Shown here one piece after another: positions 10,401 through 22,400 of a stretch of 64,000 bases of DNA (positions are counted from its first letter, which is position 1; each line of letters starts with the position of its first letter). The stretch is taken from positions 12,772,001-12,836,000 of the forward strand of contig NC_088679.1 of NCBI RefSeq assembly GCF_950023065.1, read 5' to 3'. The notes under the pieces are model-generated. The model saw only the letters and a list, made by a program, of their open reading frames with translations. It was not told the DNA's origin and searched no databases. This DNA comes from Planococcus citri (Eukaryota; Arthropoda; Insecta; Hemiptera; Pseudococcidae). The translations under genes and the position numbers were made by a program.

Positions 10401-13400
10401 CTTTTTAAAAATTGAAGAATTTGGAAAAATTCCCATTTTTTTCATGTTGTACCTACTGCTTTTTAAACACCTCCCTTCGTGAACTTCTTTCTATTTTTCA
10501 ATTACTCATCAACTTTTTTGGTAGGTATTATCCTTCTTTATAAATTTTGATTTTTTGAAATTTTTCTCTCAAGTGATGCAGAATTTGAAATTGAAAAAAA
10601 ATCTAAAAAATTATGATCTCTCTCTAAAAAGGAAATGTTTGAAAAAATTGTCTTAGTTATCTTTTTAAACATTGAAATTCTTCAAGTCATTCTTTCCACA
10701 TTTTGAAATTTTGAATCGGAAAATTTTTTTTAGCTGTACAAAATTGAATAAGTATAACAATCGAAACAAATTAAATCCCCCCCCCCACCCATGTAGAAAT
10801 ATTTTTTGGGCAATTTTTCTTTTTTCATACATTTTTGAATCAAATTTCTAAATTTTTCATTAAAATTATTCCTACAAAATTTCAATTTTTTTAATGATTT
10901 TGAAGCTGACAATAAAAATAAAAATAAAAATAAAAATTTTGAAATTTTAATTTAAAAAACAAATTAATTAATGTATTCTTGAGTAAGAAAATTGCAGAAA
11001 AGTTTCACTTTTTTGCCAAAAATCACTGAAAATTGTTGCTTTTTTTTCAAAAACACCCAAAAAGTCTAAATTTCTTTCATAGTAATTTTTTAAGTTCACC
11101 TTTTTTTGTCAAAAATGGGTAAAAAAAAGTTCTGCTTTTTGCTAAAATTGTCAAATTTTTGTTTTTTTGCTAGAAATAGTCACAAATTTTCACTTTAAGG
11201 TCAAAAGTGGCCAAAAAGTCTTGTTTTATTATTTGAAAGTTGTGAAATATGTACCTTTACATTTTCTGACAAAAATTTTGAAAGGGTGTAATTTTTTGCC
11301 AGTTTTGGTCATTTTTTTGGTTACTGAAGTTACTTTTTTCTTGGAAAAAATTGAGTACGAGACTCGCAAGGACTGTATCGAAGAAATCAGCCAGGTGAAT
11401 CTTTAATGTACAAACTTGGGACCGAAAAAAATGGGGTTTGAAGGACGAATGTCGGACCATTAAAAATGTACGGCTACAATTCGGGTAATTACGCTTGAAT
11501 TTTTCATGTTGCATTAATTCTCCTATTTTTCAAAACTGGAAAATTTTGACTAAAAATTTTTTTGATTTGAAAAATGTTCACCTCTTTTTCCTCACTTTTT
11601 AAAAATTGAAGAATTTGTAAAAATTCCCATTTTTTCATGTTGTACCTACTGCTTTTTAAACACCTCCGTGTACTTCTTTCTATTTTTTAATTATCAACTT
11701 TTTTGGTATGTACATATTATCCATCTTTATAAATTTTGATTTTTTGGAATTTTTCTCTCAGGTGATGCAGAATTTGAAATAAAAAAAAAATCTAAAAATT
11801 TATGACCTCTCTCCAAAAAGGAAATATTTGAAAAAATGTCTTGCAAGGAACCCTCTTGAGATGTCACACTCCGATTTGAACGGGACCGCCATTTTTGGAA
11901 AGAGCATAGTCTAAAACCCCCAAAACCAAATTTTCAGCTGCCCAAGTTCATTTTTCGATTTTTGGCGAATTTTTGAAAATTCAAAATTGACTGTTTTTGG
12001 CGATTTATACTTTTTTAAAAAAAAGTAAGTACGTACTTGATCAATAAAAGTGGTCAAAATAAGTCCAAAAACCAATATTAATTACCCAAATCCAAATTTC
12101 ACCATTTCCAACCATTCTGGAGCTTCCAGCGCGATTTTTCAATTTCTCCAGAATTCTGAATTTGCTCCAGAAGGCGTGAATATGCAGTTGGGCAGCTAAA
12201 AATCGAGTTGTGTATTATACTCGACCTGTTTAACGAGTTTATCTACATTTGAGCCGATTTTGGGAGTGACACCTCAAAAGTGGTTTTTTGACCAGCTTTT
12301 TTCAATATTAAAAAATCCAAAAAATCAAAAGTTTCCCGTTTGTGTGGAAATTTTCGAAATTCACGCGAATCGCTGTATTTTCTCCGTAACTAACCCCCCA
12401 AAACAAATTTCACAATTTCTAGCCATTCTGGAGCCTCCAGCGCGATTTTTCAATTTCTCCAGAATTTTGAATTTGCTCCAGAAGGCGTGAATATGCAGTT
12501 GGGCAGCTAAAAATCGAGTTGTGTATATTATACTCGACCTGTTTAACGAGTTTATCTACATTTGAGCCGATTTTGGGAGTGACACCTCAAGAGTGTTTTT
12601 TTGACCAGCTTTTTTCAAAATTAAAAAATCAAAAACATCAAAAGATAACCGTTTGTGACGAAATTTTTGAAATTTGCGCGAATTGCTGTATTTCTTCAAG
12701 AACTAACCCCCGGAGCGCAAATTCTACTATTTCCAGCCGTTTTGGAGCGAAAGTGACACCTTAAAAAACCATCTCTTGAGGTGTCACTCTCAATATCGGC
12801 TCAAATGTGGATAAACTCGTTAAACAGGTCGAGTGTAATATACAACTCGATTTTTAGTTACCCAACTGCATATTCACGCCTTCTAAAGCAAATTCAAAAT
12901 TCTGGAGAAATTGAAAAATCGTGCTGGAGGTTCCAGAATGGCTGGAAATGGTGAAATTTGGATTTGGGTAATTAATATTAGTTTTGTGACTCATTTTGAC
13001 CACTTTTATTGATCAAGTACGTACTTTTTTTTTAAAAAAAGCATAAATAGCCAAAAACAGTCAATTTTGAATTTTCAAAAATTTGCCAAAAATCGAAAAA
13101 TGAACTTGGGCAGCTGAAAATTTGGTTTTGGGGGTTTCAGACTATGCTCTTTCCAAAAATCGCGGTCCCGTTCAAATCTGAGTGTGACACCTCGAGAGGT
13201 TCCCTTGTTAGTTATCTTTTTAAACATTGAAATTCTTCAAGTCATTCTTTCCTCATTTTGAAATTTTGAATCGGAAATTTTTTTTTAGCTGTATAAAATT
13301 GAAATAAAACAATCGAAACAAATCCCACCCGCAGAGAAATATTTTTTGAGAAATTTTTCTTTTTTCACATATTTTTGAATTAAATTTCTAAATTTTTCAT

Positions 13401-16400
13401 TAATTATTCCTATAAAATTTTAATATTTTTAATGATTTTGAAGCTGACAATAATATTAAAATTTTAATTTTAAAACCAAATTACTTAATTAATGTATTCT
13501 TGAGCAAGAAAATTGCAGAAAAGTTTCACTTTTTTGCCAAAAATCACTGAATATTGTTGCTTCTTTTTCAAAAACACCCAAAAAGTCTAGATTTTTCTCA
13601 TAGTAATTTTTTAAGTTCACCTTTTTTGTCAAAAATGGTTAAAAAAAGTTCTGCTTTTTGTTGAAATTGTCAAATTTTTGTTTTTTTCCCAGAAATAGTC
13701 ACAAATTTTCACTTTAAGGTCAAAAGTGGCCAAAAAGTCTTGTTTTATTATTTGAAAGTTGTGAAGTATGAACCTTTACTTTTCTGACAACAATTTTGAA
13801 AGGGTATAATTTTTTGCCAGTTTTGATCACTTTTTTGGTTACTGAAGTTACTTTTTTCTTGGAAAAAATTGAGTACGAGACTCGCAAGGACTATATCGAA
13901 GAAATCAGCCAGGTGAATCTTTAATGTACAAACTTGGGACCGACAAAAATGGGGTTTTTGAAGGACGAATGTCGGACCATTAAAAATGTACGGCTACAAT
14001 TCGGGTAATTACGCTTGAATTTTTCATGTTGCATTAATTCTCCTATTTTTCAAAACTGGAAAATTTTGACTAAAAATTTTTTTGATTTGAAAAATGTTCA
14101 CCTCTTTTTCCTCACTTTTTAAAAATTGAAGAATTTGTAAAAATTCCCATTTTTTCATGTTGTACCTACTGCTTTTTAAACACCTCCGTGTACTTCTTTC
14201 TATTTTTTTAATTATCAACTTTTTTGGTATGTACATAATTATCCATCTTTATAAATTTTGATTTTTTGGAATTTTTCTCTCAGGTGATGCAGAATTTGAA
14301 ATTAAAAAAAAAATCTAAAAATTTATGACCTCTCTCCAAAAAGGAAATATTTGAAAAAATGTCTTGCAAGGAAACCTCTTGAGATGTCACACTCCGATTT
14401 GAACGGGACCGCCATTTTTGGAAAGAGCATAGTCTGAAACTCCCAAAACCAAATTTTCAGCTGCTCAAGTTCATTTTTCGATTTTTGGCAAATTTTTGAA
14501 AATTCAAAATTGACTGTTTTTGGCGATTTATGCATTTTTTTTAAAAGTACGTACTTGATCAATAAAAGTGGTCAAAATAAGTCCAAAAACTAATATTAAT
14601 TACCCAAATCCAAATTTCACCATTTCCAGCCATTCTGGAGCCTCCAGCGCGATTTTTCAATTTCTCCAGAATTTTGAATTTGCTCTAGAAGGCGTGAACA
14701 TGTAGTTGGGCAGCTAAAAATCGAGTTGTGTATACTATACTCGACCTGTTTAACGAGTTTATCTACATTTGAGCCAATTTCGGGAGTGACCCCTCAAGAG
14801 TGGTTTTTTGACCAGCTTTTTTCAAAATTAAAAAATCAAAAAAATCAAAAGTTTCCCGTTTGTGTGGAAATTTTCGAAATTCACGCGAATCGCTGTATTT
14901 TCTCCGTAACTAACCCCCCAAATCAAAATTTCACAATTTGTAGCCATTCTGGAGCCTCCAGCGCGATTTTTCAATTTCTCCAAAATTTTGAATTTGCTCC
15001 AGAAGGCGTGAATATGCAGTTGGGCAGCTAAAAATCGAGTTGTGTATTATACTCGACCTGTTTAACGAGTTTATCTACATTTGAGCCGATTTTGGGAGTG
15101 ACACCTCAAGAGTGGTTTTTTGACCAGCTTTTTTCAAAATTAAAAAATCAAATACATCAAAAGATAACCGTTTGTGAGGAAATTTTTGAAATTTGCGCGA
15201 ATCGCTGTATTTCTTCAAGAACTAACCCCCGGAGCGCAAATTCTACCATTTCCAGCCGTTTTAGAGGGAAAGTGACACCTCAAAAAACCACTCTTGAGGT
15301 GTCACTCTCAATATCGGCTCAAATGTGGATAAACTCGTTAAACAGGTCGAGTGTAATATACAACTCGATTTTTAGTTACCCAACTGCATATTCACGCCTT
15401 CTAAAGCAAATTCAAAATTCTGGAGAAATTGAAAAATCGTGCTGGAGGCTCCAGAATGGCTGGAAATGGTGAAATTTGGATTTGGATAATTAATATTAGT
15501 TTTGGGACTTATTTTGACCATTTTTATTAATCAAGTACGTACTTTTTAAAGAAAACATGAATCGCCAAAAATGGTCAATTTTGAATTTTCAAAAATTTGC
15601 AAAAAATCGAAAAATGAACTTGGGCGGCTGAAAATTTGGTTTTGGGGGTTTCAGACTATGCTCTTTCCAAAAATCGCGGTCCCGTTCAAATCGGAGTGTG
15701 ACACCTCGAGAGGTTCCCTTGTTAGTTATCTTTTTAAACATTGAAATTCTTCAAGTCATTCTTTCCTCATTTTGAAATTTTGAATTGGAAATTTTTTTTT
15801 AGCTGTATAAAATTGAAATAAAACAATCGAAACAAATTAAATCCCCCCCACCAGTAGAGAAATATTTTTTGAGAAATTTTTCTTTTTTCACATATTTTTG
15901 AATCAAATTTCTAAATTTTTCATTAATGATTCCTACAAAATTTTAATTTTTTTAACGATTTTGAAGCTGACAATAAATATTAAAATTTTAATTTAAAAAC
16001 CAAATTACTTAATTAATGTATTCTTGAGCAAGAAAATTGCAGAAAAGTTTCACTTTTTTGCTAAAAATCACTGAATATTGTTGCTTCTTTTTCAAAAACA
16101 CCCAAAAAGTCTAGATTTTTCTCATAGTAATTTTCTAAGTTCACCTTTTTTGTCAAAAATGGTTAAAAAAAAGTTCTGCTTTTTGTTAAAATTGTCAAAT
16201 TTTTGTTTTTTCCCAGAAATAGTCACAAATTTTCACTTTAAGGTCAAAAGTGCCCAAAAAGTCTTGTTTTATTATTTGAAAGTTGTGAAATATGTATGTA
16301 CCTTTACTTTTCTGACAAAAATGTTGAAAGGGTAAGGTATAATTTTTTGCCAGTTTTGATTACTTTTTTGGTTACTGAAGTTATTTTTTTCTTGGAAAAA

Positions 16401-19400
16401 ATTGAGTACGAGACTCGCAAGGACTATATCGAAGAAATCAGCCAGGTGAATCTTTAATGTACAAACTTGGCACCGACAAAAATGGGGTTTTTGAAGGACG
16501 AATGTCGGACCATTAAAAATGTACGGCTACAATTCGGGTAATTACGCTTGAATTTTTCATTATTGTACTTGATAATTTTTCATGACGGATCGAACTAGAG
16601 ACACGTCAAATAAAATAGGGTCAAAATTGTCAGAGAGGGGTTAAATTTTTCGATATTATTTAATATTCAACACGAATCGTAAGAGACGAGAAAATTTTGT
16701 CTTTCCAGGGAGGGGGGATGGGGAGGAGGGTTGCCTTGATGAGCCAGATATTGAAAATTATTGAATATTAATGAAGTTGGTCGAAATTTTAGAAAACAAT
16801 TTTTATTTGTGTATGTGTTTTTTTCTAGATTTTCATTTCTTAAAAAAAAAACTTTCGGAGTGTCCACGATTATCAAATATTCAGGTACCTTCATATATAG
16901 ATATTAAAACGAGTCGTCGAGTAATTTTCAGTCACGCCTTACGCTTGAAAAAAAATAATAAAAACGACCTTTTTCTTATCGTAATACGAATAAGATAAAC
17001 TCGTCGGTCGGTCGCTGAAAAAAGTAAAAAAAAAAAAAACAGTTCCATCAAAAATTGAAAAATAAGTATAAGCAAGCTAAATAGAAAAGAAAAACCCAAC
17101 GTAGTAAACCTGATTATTTTTTCCATCAAGAAAAAAAAACTTTTTCAGAGAGGAAAAAAAAGTAGGGAAAAAACTTAGTTTTTAATTTCTTTTTAAAATA
17201 TCTGAAATTATCCGGAAATTAGCTTAATGGAGTAACGACATATTACTCGTTTTAGAAAGTTTTCAAAATTACATTTAAAGTGCGACAGACATCTCTATCT
17301 TTATCCCTTCTCTTCGTCGTGCTATAGAAGTTTTATATAAACGCAGCGGTATCTTCTTCGTGGCAATATGCTCGTTCGCGTTCTCAACTTCAACGAAATA
17401 TTATCTTCGTAGTTCACATTACTCGTCGATGTTTCATTTTACCATTCATCGATCTAATTCGTCGTTTAAACTTATAATTTCCCGTAGATAAGGAAGAAAA
17501 AAAACACTATAAATAACCCTCAATCAAATCACGCCCGAAAACAAAGCTCAATCGATCATATTCTCGCAAGCTTTTTTTTTTCGTTTTTCGTTTTTGCTCG
17601 AAAGGAAAGAAAAAACTATAATAAACCTCTCTGGAATACCACAATTTTGTCGACAGATGAAATCAACCATTTAATCAATTTCTTCTTGGCTCGAATGCTA
17701 CATAGCAAAAAGTAAAATAAAAATACCAATAGCGGAACCGTTCTGACCATTACATCTCGAACGTCTCTCTTCGAACCCTCGCGCTGATAAAAATTAATTT
17801 AAAAATACCTCCCGACCCGCGTCTTCTAACGGCGTAATAGTACAGGGAAAAAACACAGTCGAGAATTTTTAAATTACACGCTAAAATTAAACACCATCAT
17901 CGAAGGCAATACATAGTACAATCAATATAAATACAATGTCGTACAGAACTTCTTGTCGTTAGGCGATTGTTTTGTTTCTATCTGCATATCGCTCGTATAT
18001 ATAGAGGAATATTTTGGAAAAATACCAACTCAATTTACATTTTTGTCGATTTCTCGTCGTTTTACCCCTCGTTTGCTCTTTTAACCTCTTTATCAGTCGG
18101 TATGCACCTCGAACTTTACGCATGTGTGGTATTTTATTATTACTATCGAAAAAACGTGAGTCGATTTTGTTAATGTGTAATTTTTTTTAGACGAATGTAG
18201 GAAATTTTCAACGAGGGAGGTGTCTCAATTGGCGGAAAATTTTCTGAACCAGAGAAAGCTTAATCAAAAGAGCGTACAAAATACATCTGCAGCCTGAATT
18301 TCAGATTTTCAAGAGCATTTTTCAATTTTTGGCGAATTTTTGAACATCGAATTTGGGCATTAAAATGGGGAAAAATCGAAATTTCACCAAATTAACCGAG
18401 TGAGATGAAATTTGTGTACCTTACTTTCAAACCCCTCCCCCTCACTCAAAAATCGATTGGAAACGATTTCGATCAGTTTTGAGCAGTTCTGGAGCCTCCA
18501 GCTGATTTTTGAAAATTGAAATTTTTGCAAAATTTTATCCAATGAAGTTGGAAAGCTGAAAATTACATTATACTCTAATTTTAAGATACTGGCTCGGATT
18601 TCAGAGGGTTTCAATCCACTCTGGGGCTGCCAAACGGATTTTGAAAATTCCAGATTTTTATAAAATGCTCTGAAACCTGTCCAAACCAACTTGAGAGTGT
18701 GTAAACACCAGTGGGGCTTATCGATTTTGGAAAAGTGGTGTGTAATCGGTCAAGTGGGTGGCTAACATGCATTGAACTCGTTTATATGTGCAGAAGTTCA
18801 TTTCGAGTGATTTTAATGACATTTTTTGGAAAACTGGAATTTCCAGAAAATTGACAGAGGCTTCAAAATGGACAAAAACCATCACCAGTCGACTTCGTTT
18901 ATCAAAAATAAGACATAAACTGAATTTCAGATTTTTTCGTCGAGTGACAAGAGCGCAGTGAATTTTTCAAATTTTCAATCGCTGGAGAAATGTACATTTC
19001 CGTTCCAGCAGAATTCGATTTTGGTAATAAACTGTGTAATCGTCTAAGTGGGTCATTAGCAAGCATCAATCGTATTTTTGGGTCCTGAAATTAATTTTGC
19101 AGGGTGTCCTTAAGCCTGGAAAACCTGGAAAAATCAGGGAATTTTGGAAATACAGCATTTTTTACTCAAAAGTCAGGGAATTTTGTGAAAGGTTACTTTC
19201 AAACAGATTTTTCCATTTCTCATAATGAAAAAATTCACCTTCGCTTTGCTGAGACAATTTTTTCGCTGGTCGGTTTTTCATAAATTGCCAAATTCCCAGA
19301 AAGTCTTGCGTTTTTTGCAAAAGCTTTTTTGATAAAAATGGTTAAGAAGATCTGCCTTTTACTGAAATTATTGTGAAAGTCTCGTTTTCTGTCAAAAATA

Positions 19401-22400
19401 GCAAAAAGCCTCGCTTTTAGCCTAAATTGTCAAGATTTTTTTTTTTTGCAAAGAAGATGCTAAGAATTGTGTTGTTTTTTTGCATCCGAAAACTTCCACT
19501 CTTTTCCAATAATGGTTCTGATGTGTCGTTTTTTTTGCCAGAAATTGCTGAAATCCCCTTTTCTTTTGCTGAAATTGTTAGAAGTGTCGTATCCATTTGC
19601 CATAAATCGCAAAAGTTTTCAACTTTTGGTCTAAAGTTACCAAAAAAAAAAAAAAAAAAAAAAAAAAAACGCTTTTTTTTCATCAAAAAGTTGCCAAATA
19701 TTTTGTAGTTCAACTTTTTCGGCAAAAATTGGAAAAAGGAATTGCCAAAATGTCCTGTTTTTTTCTGAAATTAAACAAGCTTCTATCGAGTTTTATTTTT
19801 AGGTTTTAATTGTAAACAAAAAGTTCAGTTTTTACTTTTTTTTTGGCAATTTGTTTTTAATAAGACGAAAATACGAAAATACGAAAAGACAAATAGACGA
19901 AATGACGAATAGATGAAAAGACAAAAAGACAGACAGATGGAAAGACGAAAAGACGAATAGACGAAAAGACAAATAGACGAAAAGGCAAATAGACAAAAAG
20001 ACGAGAAGACAAATAGATGAAAAGACGAATAGACGAATAGATGAAATGACGAAAAGATGGACAGATGGAAAGACAGAAAGACACTCATGTGAAAAAATAC
20101 CAATTATAGTTTCAAAAAACCAAAAGGTATTTTCGTCATACTTATGGTGATAACCTATGGTATTTTAAAAACCATTGTTATTTTTTCATTGGGGTTGAAA
20201 CACGGAAGGACAGAAAGACTGGATGAAAGAATGAATTATTAAAATAAAATAAAATTTCAGTTCAGTTCAGTATTTAGTTCAGCATTTAGTTCAGCATTCC
20301 AGTTCAGAATTCTGTCCAGTTCGATCATCATTCGTTTCAAGTTCCAATGAAAGATGTTTGATATTTCAAATAGAAATTTCAAAAAGTTTTTGAAAATGGT
20401 GTTCTTCCATTGTATCTAGATGCTTGAATGCAAATTATTAATACAATTTTTGTTCTTTTAACAGAATTCCCACTAAAAAGCCAAAAAAAGTTCTCCCACC
20501 AAGTTTGAATAAGACCACCCTATTGAGCACACAGTCATGCTTGAAAAAAAAAGGGCACAACTGTACATCTATTGACGATATTTGAGGCTCATGATGTTCA
20601 AAAAAATTTGACCCCCCCCCCACACCTGATCGCATGTGTAATTAATTTTTCAAGAATCTGGAAAATTGGAGAAATTGGTCTGGAAAACCTGGAAAAATCG
20701 GAAAAATCATTTCTAGAAATGAGTAGACACCCTGTTTTGATATTTTTAGTTCTTTTTTTTTGAAAATTTGAGATTTTGGAAATATAGTTGGAAGGTTTAG
20801 GAGACCTTGAAATCACCTTCAATCGTTCCAGCATGTTGAAATTACAGAATGGAGTAAATTTGAGCTTTGCAACTTCATTGGATAAAATTTTATGGAAATT
20901 TCATCTTTCAAAAGTCTGCTGGAGGCTCCAGAACTGCTCAAAGCTGCTCGAAATTGTCCTAAATTGATTCGAGGGTTTGAAAATAGGGCACATTCCAAAT
21001 TTCAGCTTTTTAGGTCATTTTGGTGAAATTTTGATTTTTTAATTTTTTTGCTCCTTAATTTTCAAAAATACTCCAAAAATTGAAAAATGCACTCTTTTCC
21101 AATCTTTTCCAATAGCTTCATCCAGTTTGAAAAAAATCAATTTTTTTCTGGGAATTTAAGATCCTTTTCATCAATGAAAATTTGTCCTCAATTTTATTTT
21201 TAAAAAAAAAAATGAAAATCCTCATTTGGAGAATTTTTGACCTCCCTTTCGGATGACACCCCCTCCTCCTCCCACCGACCTAAAATTCATTTTCTAGACC
21301 GACATTATTTCAAAATACATCACACACAACATCGCAATTTCAACAAAAAAATCATTTTCTCAAAGTACAAAAATTCACCCAACAATAAATCCCTGCTTCG
21401 AACCTCGAGCTTTCCCACGTAAAAATGTAAATTCTTCAACTTTCCCTTCTTTTCTCCAGATGAAAAAAGCTCGGGCACGGGCACGGGCACGAGCATTTGA
21501 TAGGGTAAAAGAAGTCGCAGCAATGCCGAAGAAAATGCTAATAGGAAAAAAAATTAATATAAAACAAGCGAGCTCGACTCGATATCGCACAGAAAGAAAG
21601 AGAAGGGGGTGAAAGATGACAAGTGTTTGGTGACGGAAGATGCGTAAACCCTCTTGGTACGTGGTGTATTGAAAAGAGGCGAAAGAGAGCTCTATACAAA
21701 ACAGTGCCATGCCAGTGCCACGTATACGGCGACTTTACACACACACATACACACATCGACAACGACGAGAGCTCAGAAAAAGAGAGAACGTGATTCCAGC
21801 TATTCAATAGCTTGGCAGCACAGCTCATACTCATACTACATGAGGAGGAAAAGAAAGAAGAAAAATCGCCCGGCTAATTTAAAACGTGTACTGAGTAAAC
21901 ATTGTCGCGTATATAATTGCAAGGTACTTGCAAGAAAGGGTTGAAGGTTCGTTGAACTCGATGCACACAACAAGATCTATAATAGGTACAAAGTGCACAG
22001 TATACTCGTATTACGCTGCAAGCAGGTGGTAAGATTGCGTGTGCCAATGATGCAGCTGAGTGGTCGATTTTCTTATACGTAGGTCTGGGTGTAGTGCACA
22101 GTGCACATCTACAACTGATCAGCCGATCAGCAGGTTTCTTAATGAGTATCGAAATTAAATAACTATTCGACTATGCTTAATGTGTATTCTTCGCGTGGAA
22201 AGTTTTCATATAGTGTCGTTGGTGACCTGGTTTTATGAGCTTTTTTTCGGTTTCTGTGTATTTTTACGAAGGCTCTACTACTGGTGTAGCGAGTGGAAAT
22301 TTTTGAAGAATTATAAATAACTCGCGTTTACTTAATCTATTAGTGTGATATCTTTAAATTATGACTGAGTTAATCGTTCCTGTCCATTTCACACTGACAT

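Larger units (their letters stand above)
10315..16560 (+). repeat. Three-copy direct tandem array (units A, B, C)
   Basis: Each unit starts TTGCATTAATTCT and ends with ...GTACGGCTACAATTCGGG plus TAATTACGCTTGAATTTTTCAT. Unit A is 10315-11508 (about 1.2 kb), B is 11509-14028 (2520 bp) and C is 14029-16560 (about 2.53 kb). B and C are nearly identical over their full length. A is more diverged and lacks the 1.36-kb inverted-repeat insert present at the same point in B and C. Short ORFs inside are not protein-like. Confidence 0.85.

Noticed and set aside
12260..15472. Repeated ORFs with shared peptides (FDQLFSKLKNQ)
   Set aside because: They recur because the foldback element's internal block is duplicated. 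Both orientations are equally open and show no coding bias.
17330..17346. TATA box TTTTATATAAACGC as a second MXD promoter
   Set aside because: No downstream first exon with a frame and donor compatible with exon 2 could be identified.
19825..20103. Minus-strand ORFs rich in Phe, Ser, Leu and Arg
   Set aside because: They are translations of the GACGAAAA minisatellite in different frames, not a protein.
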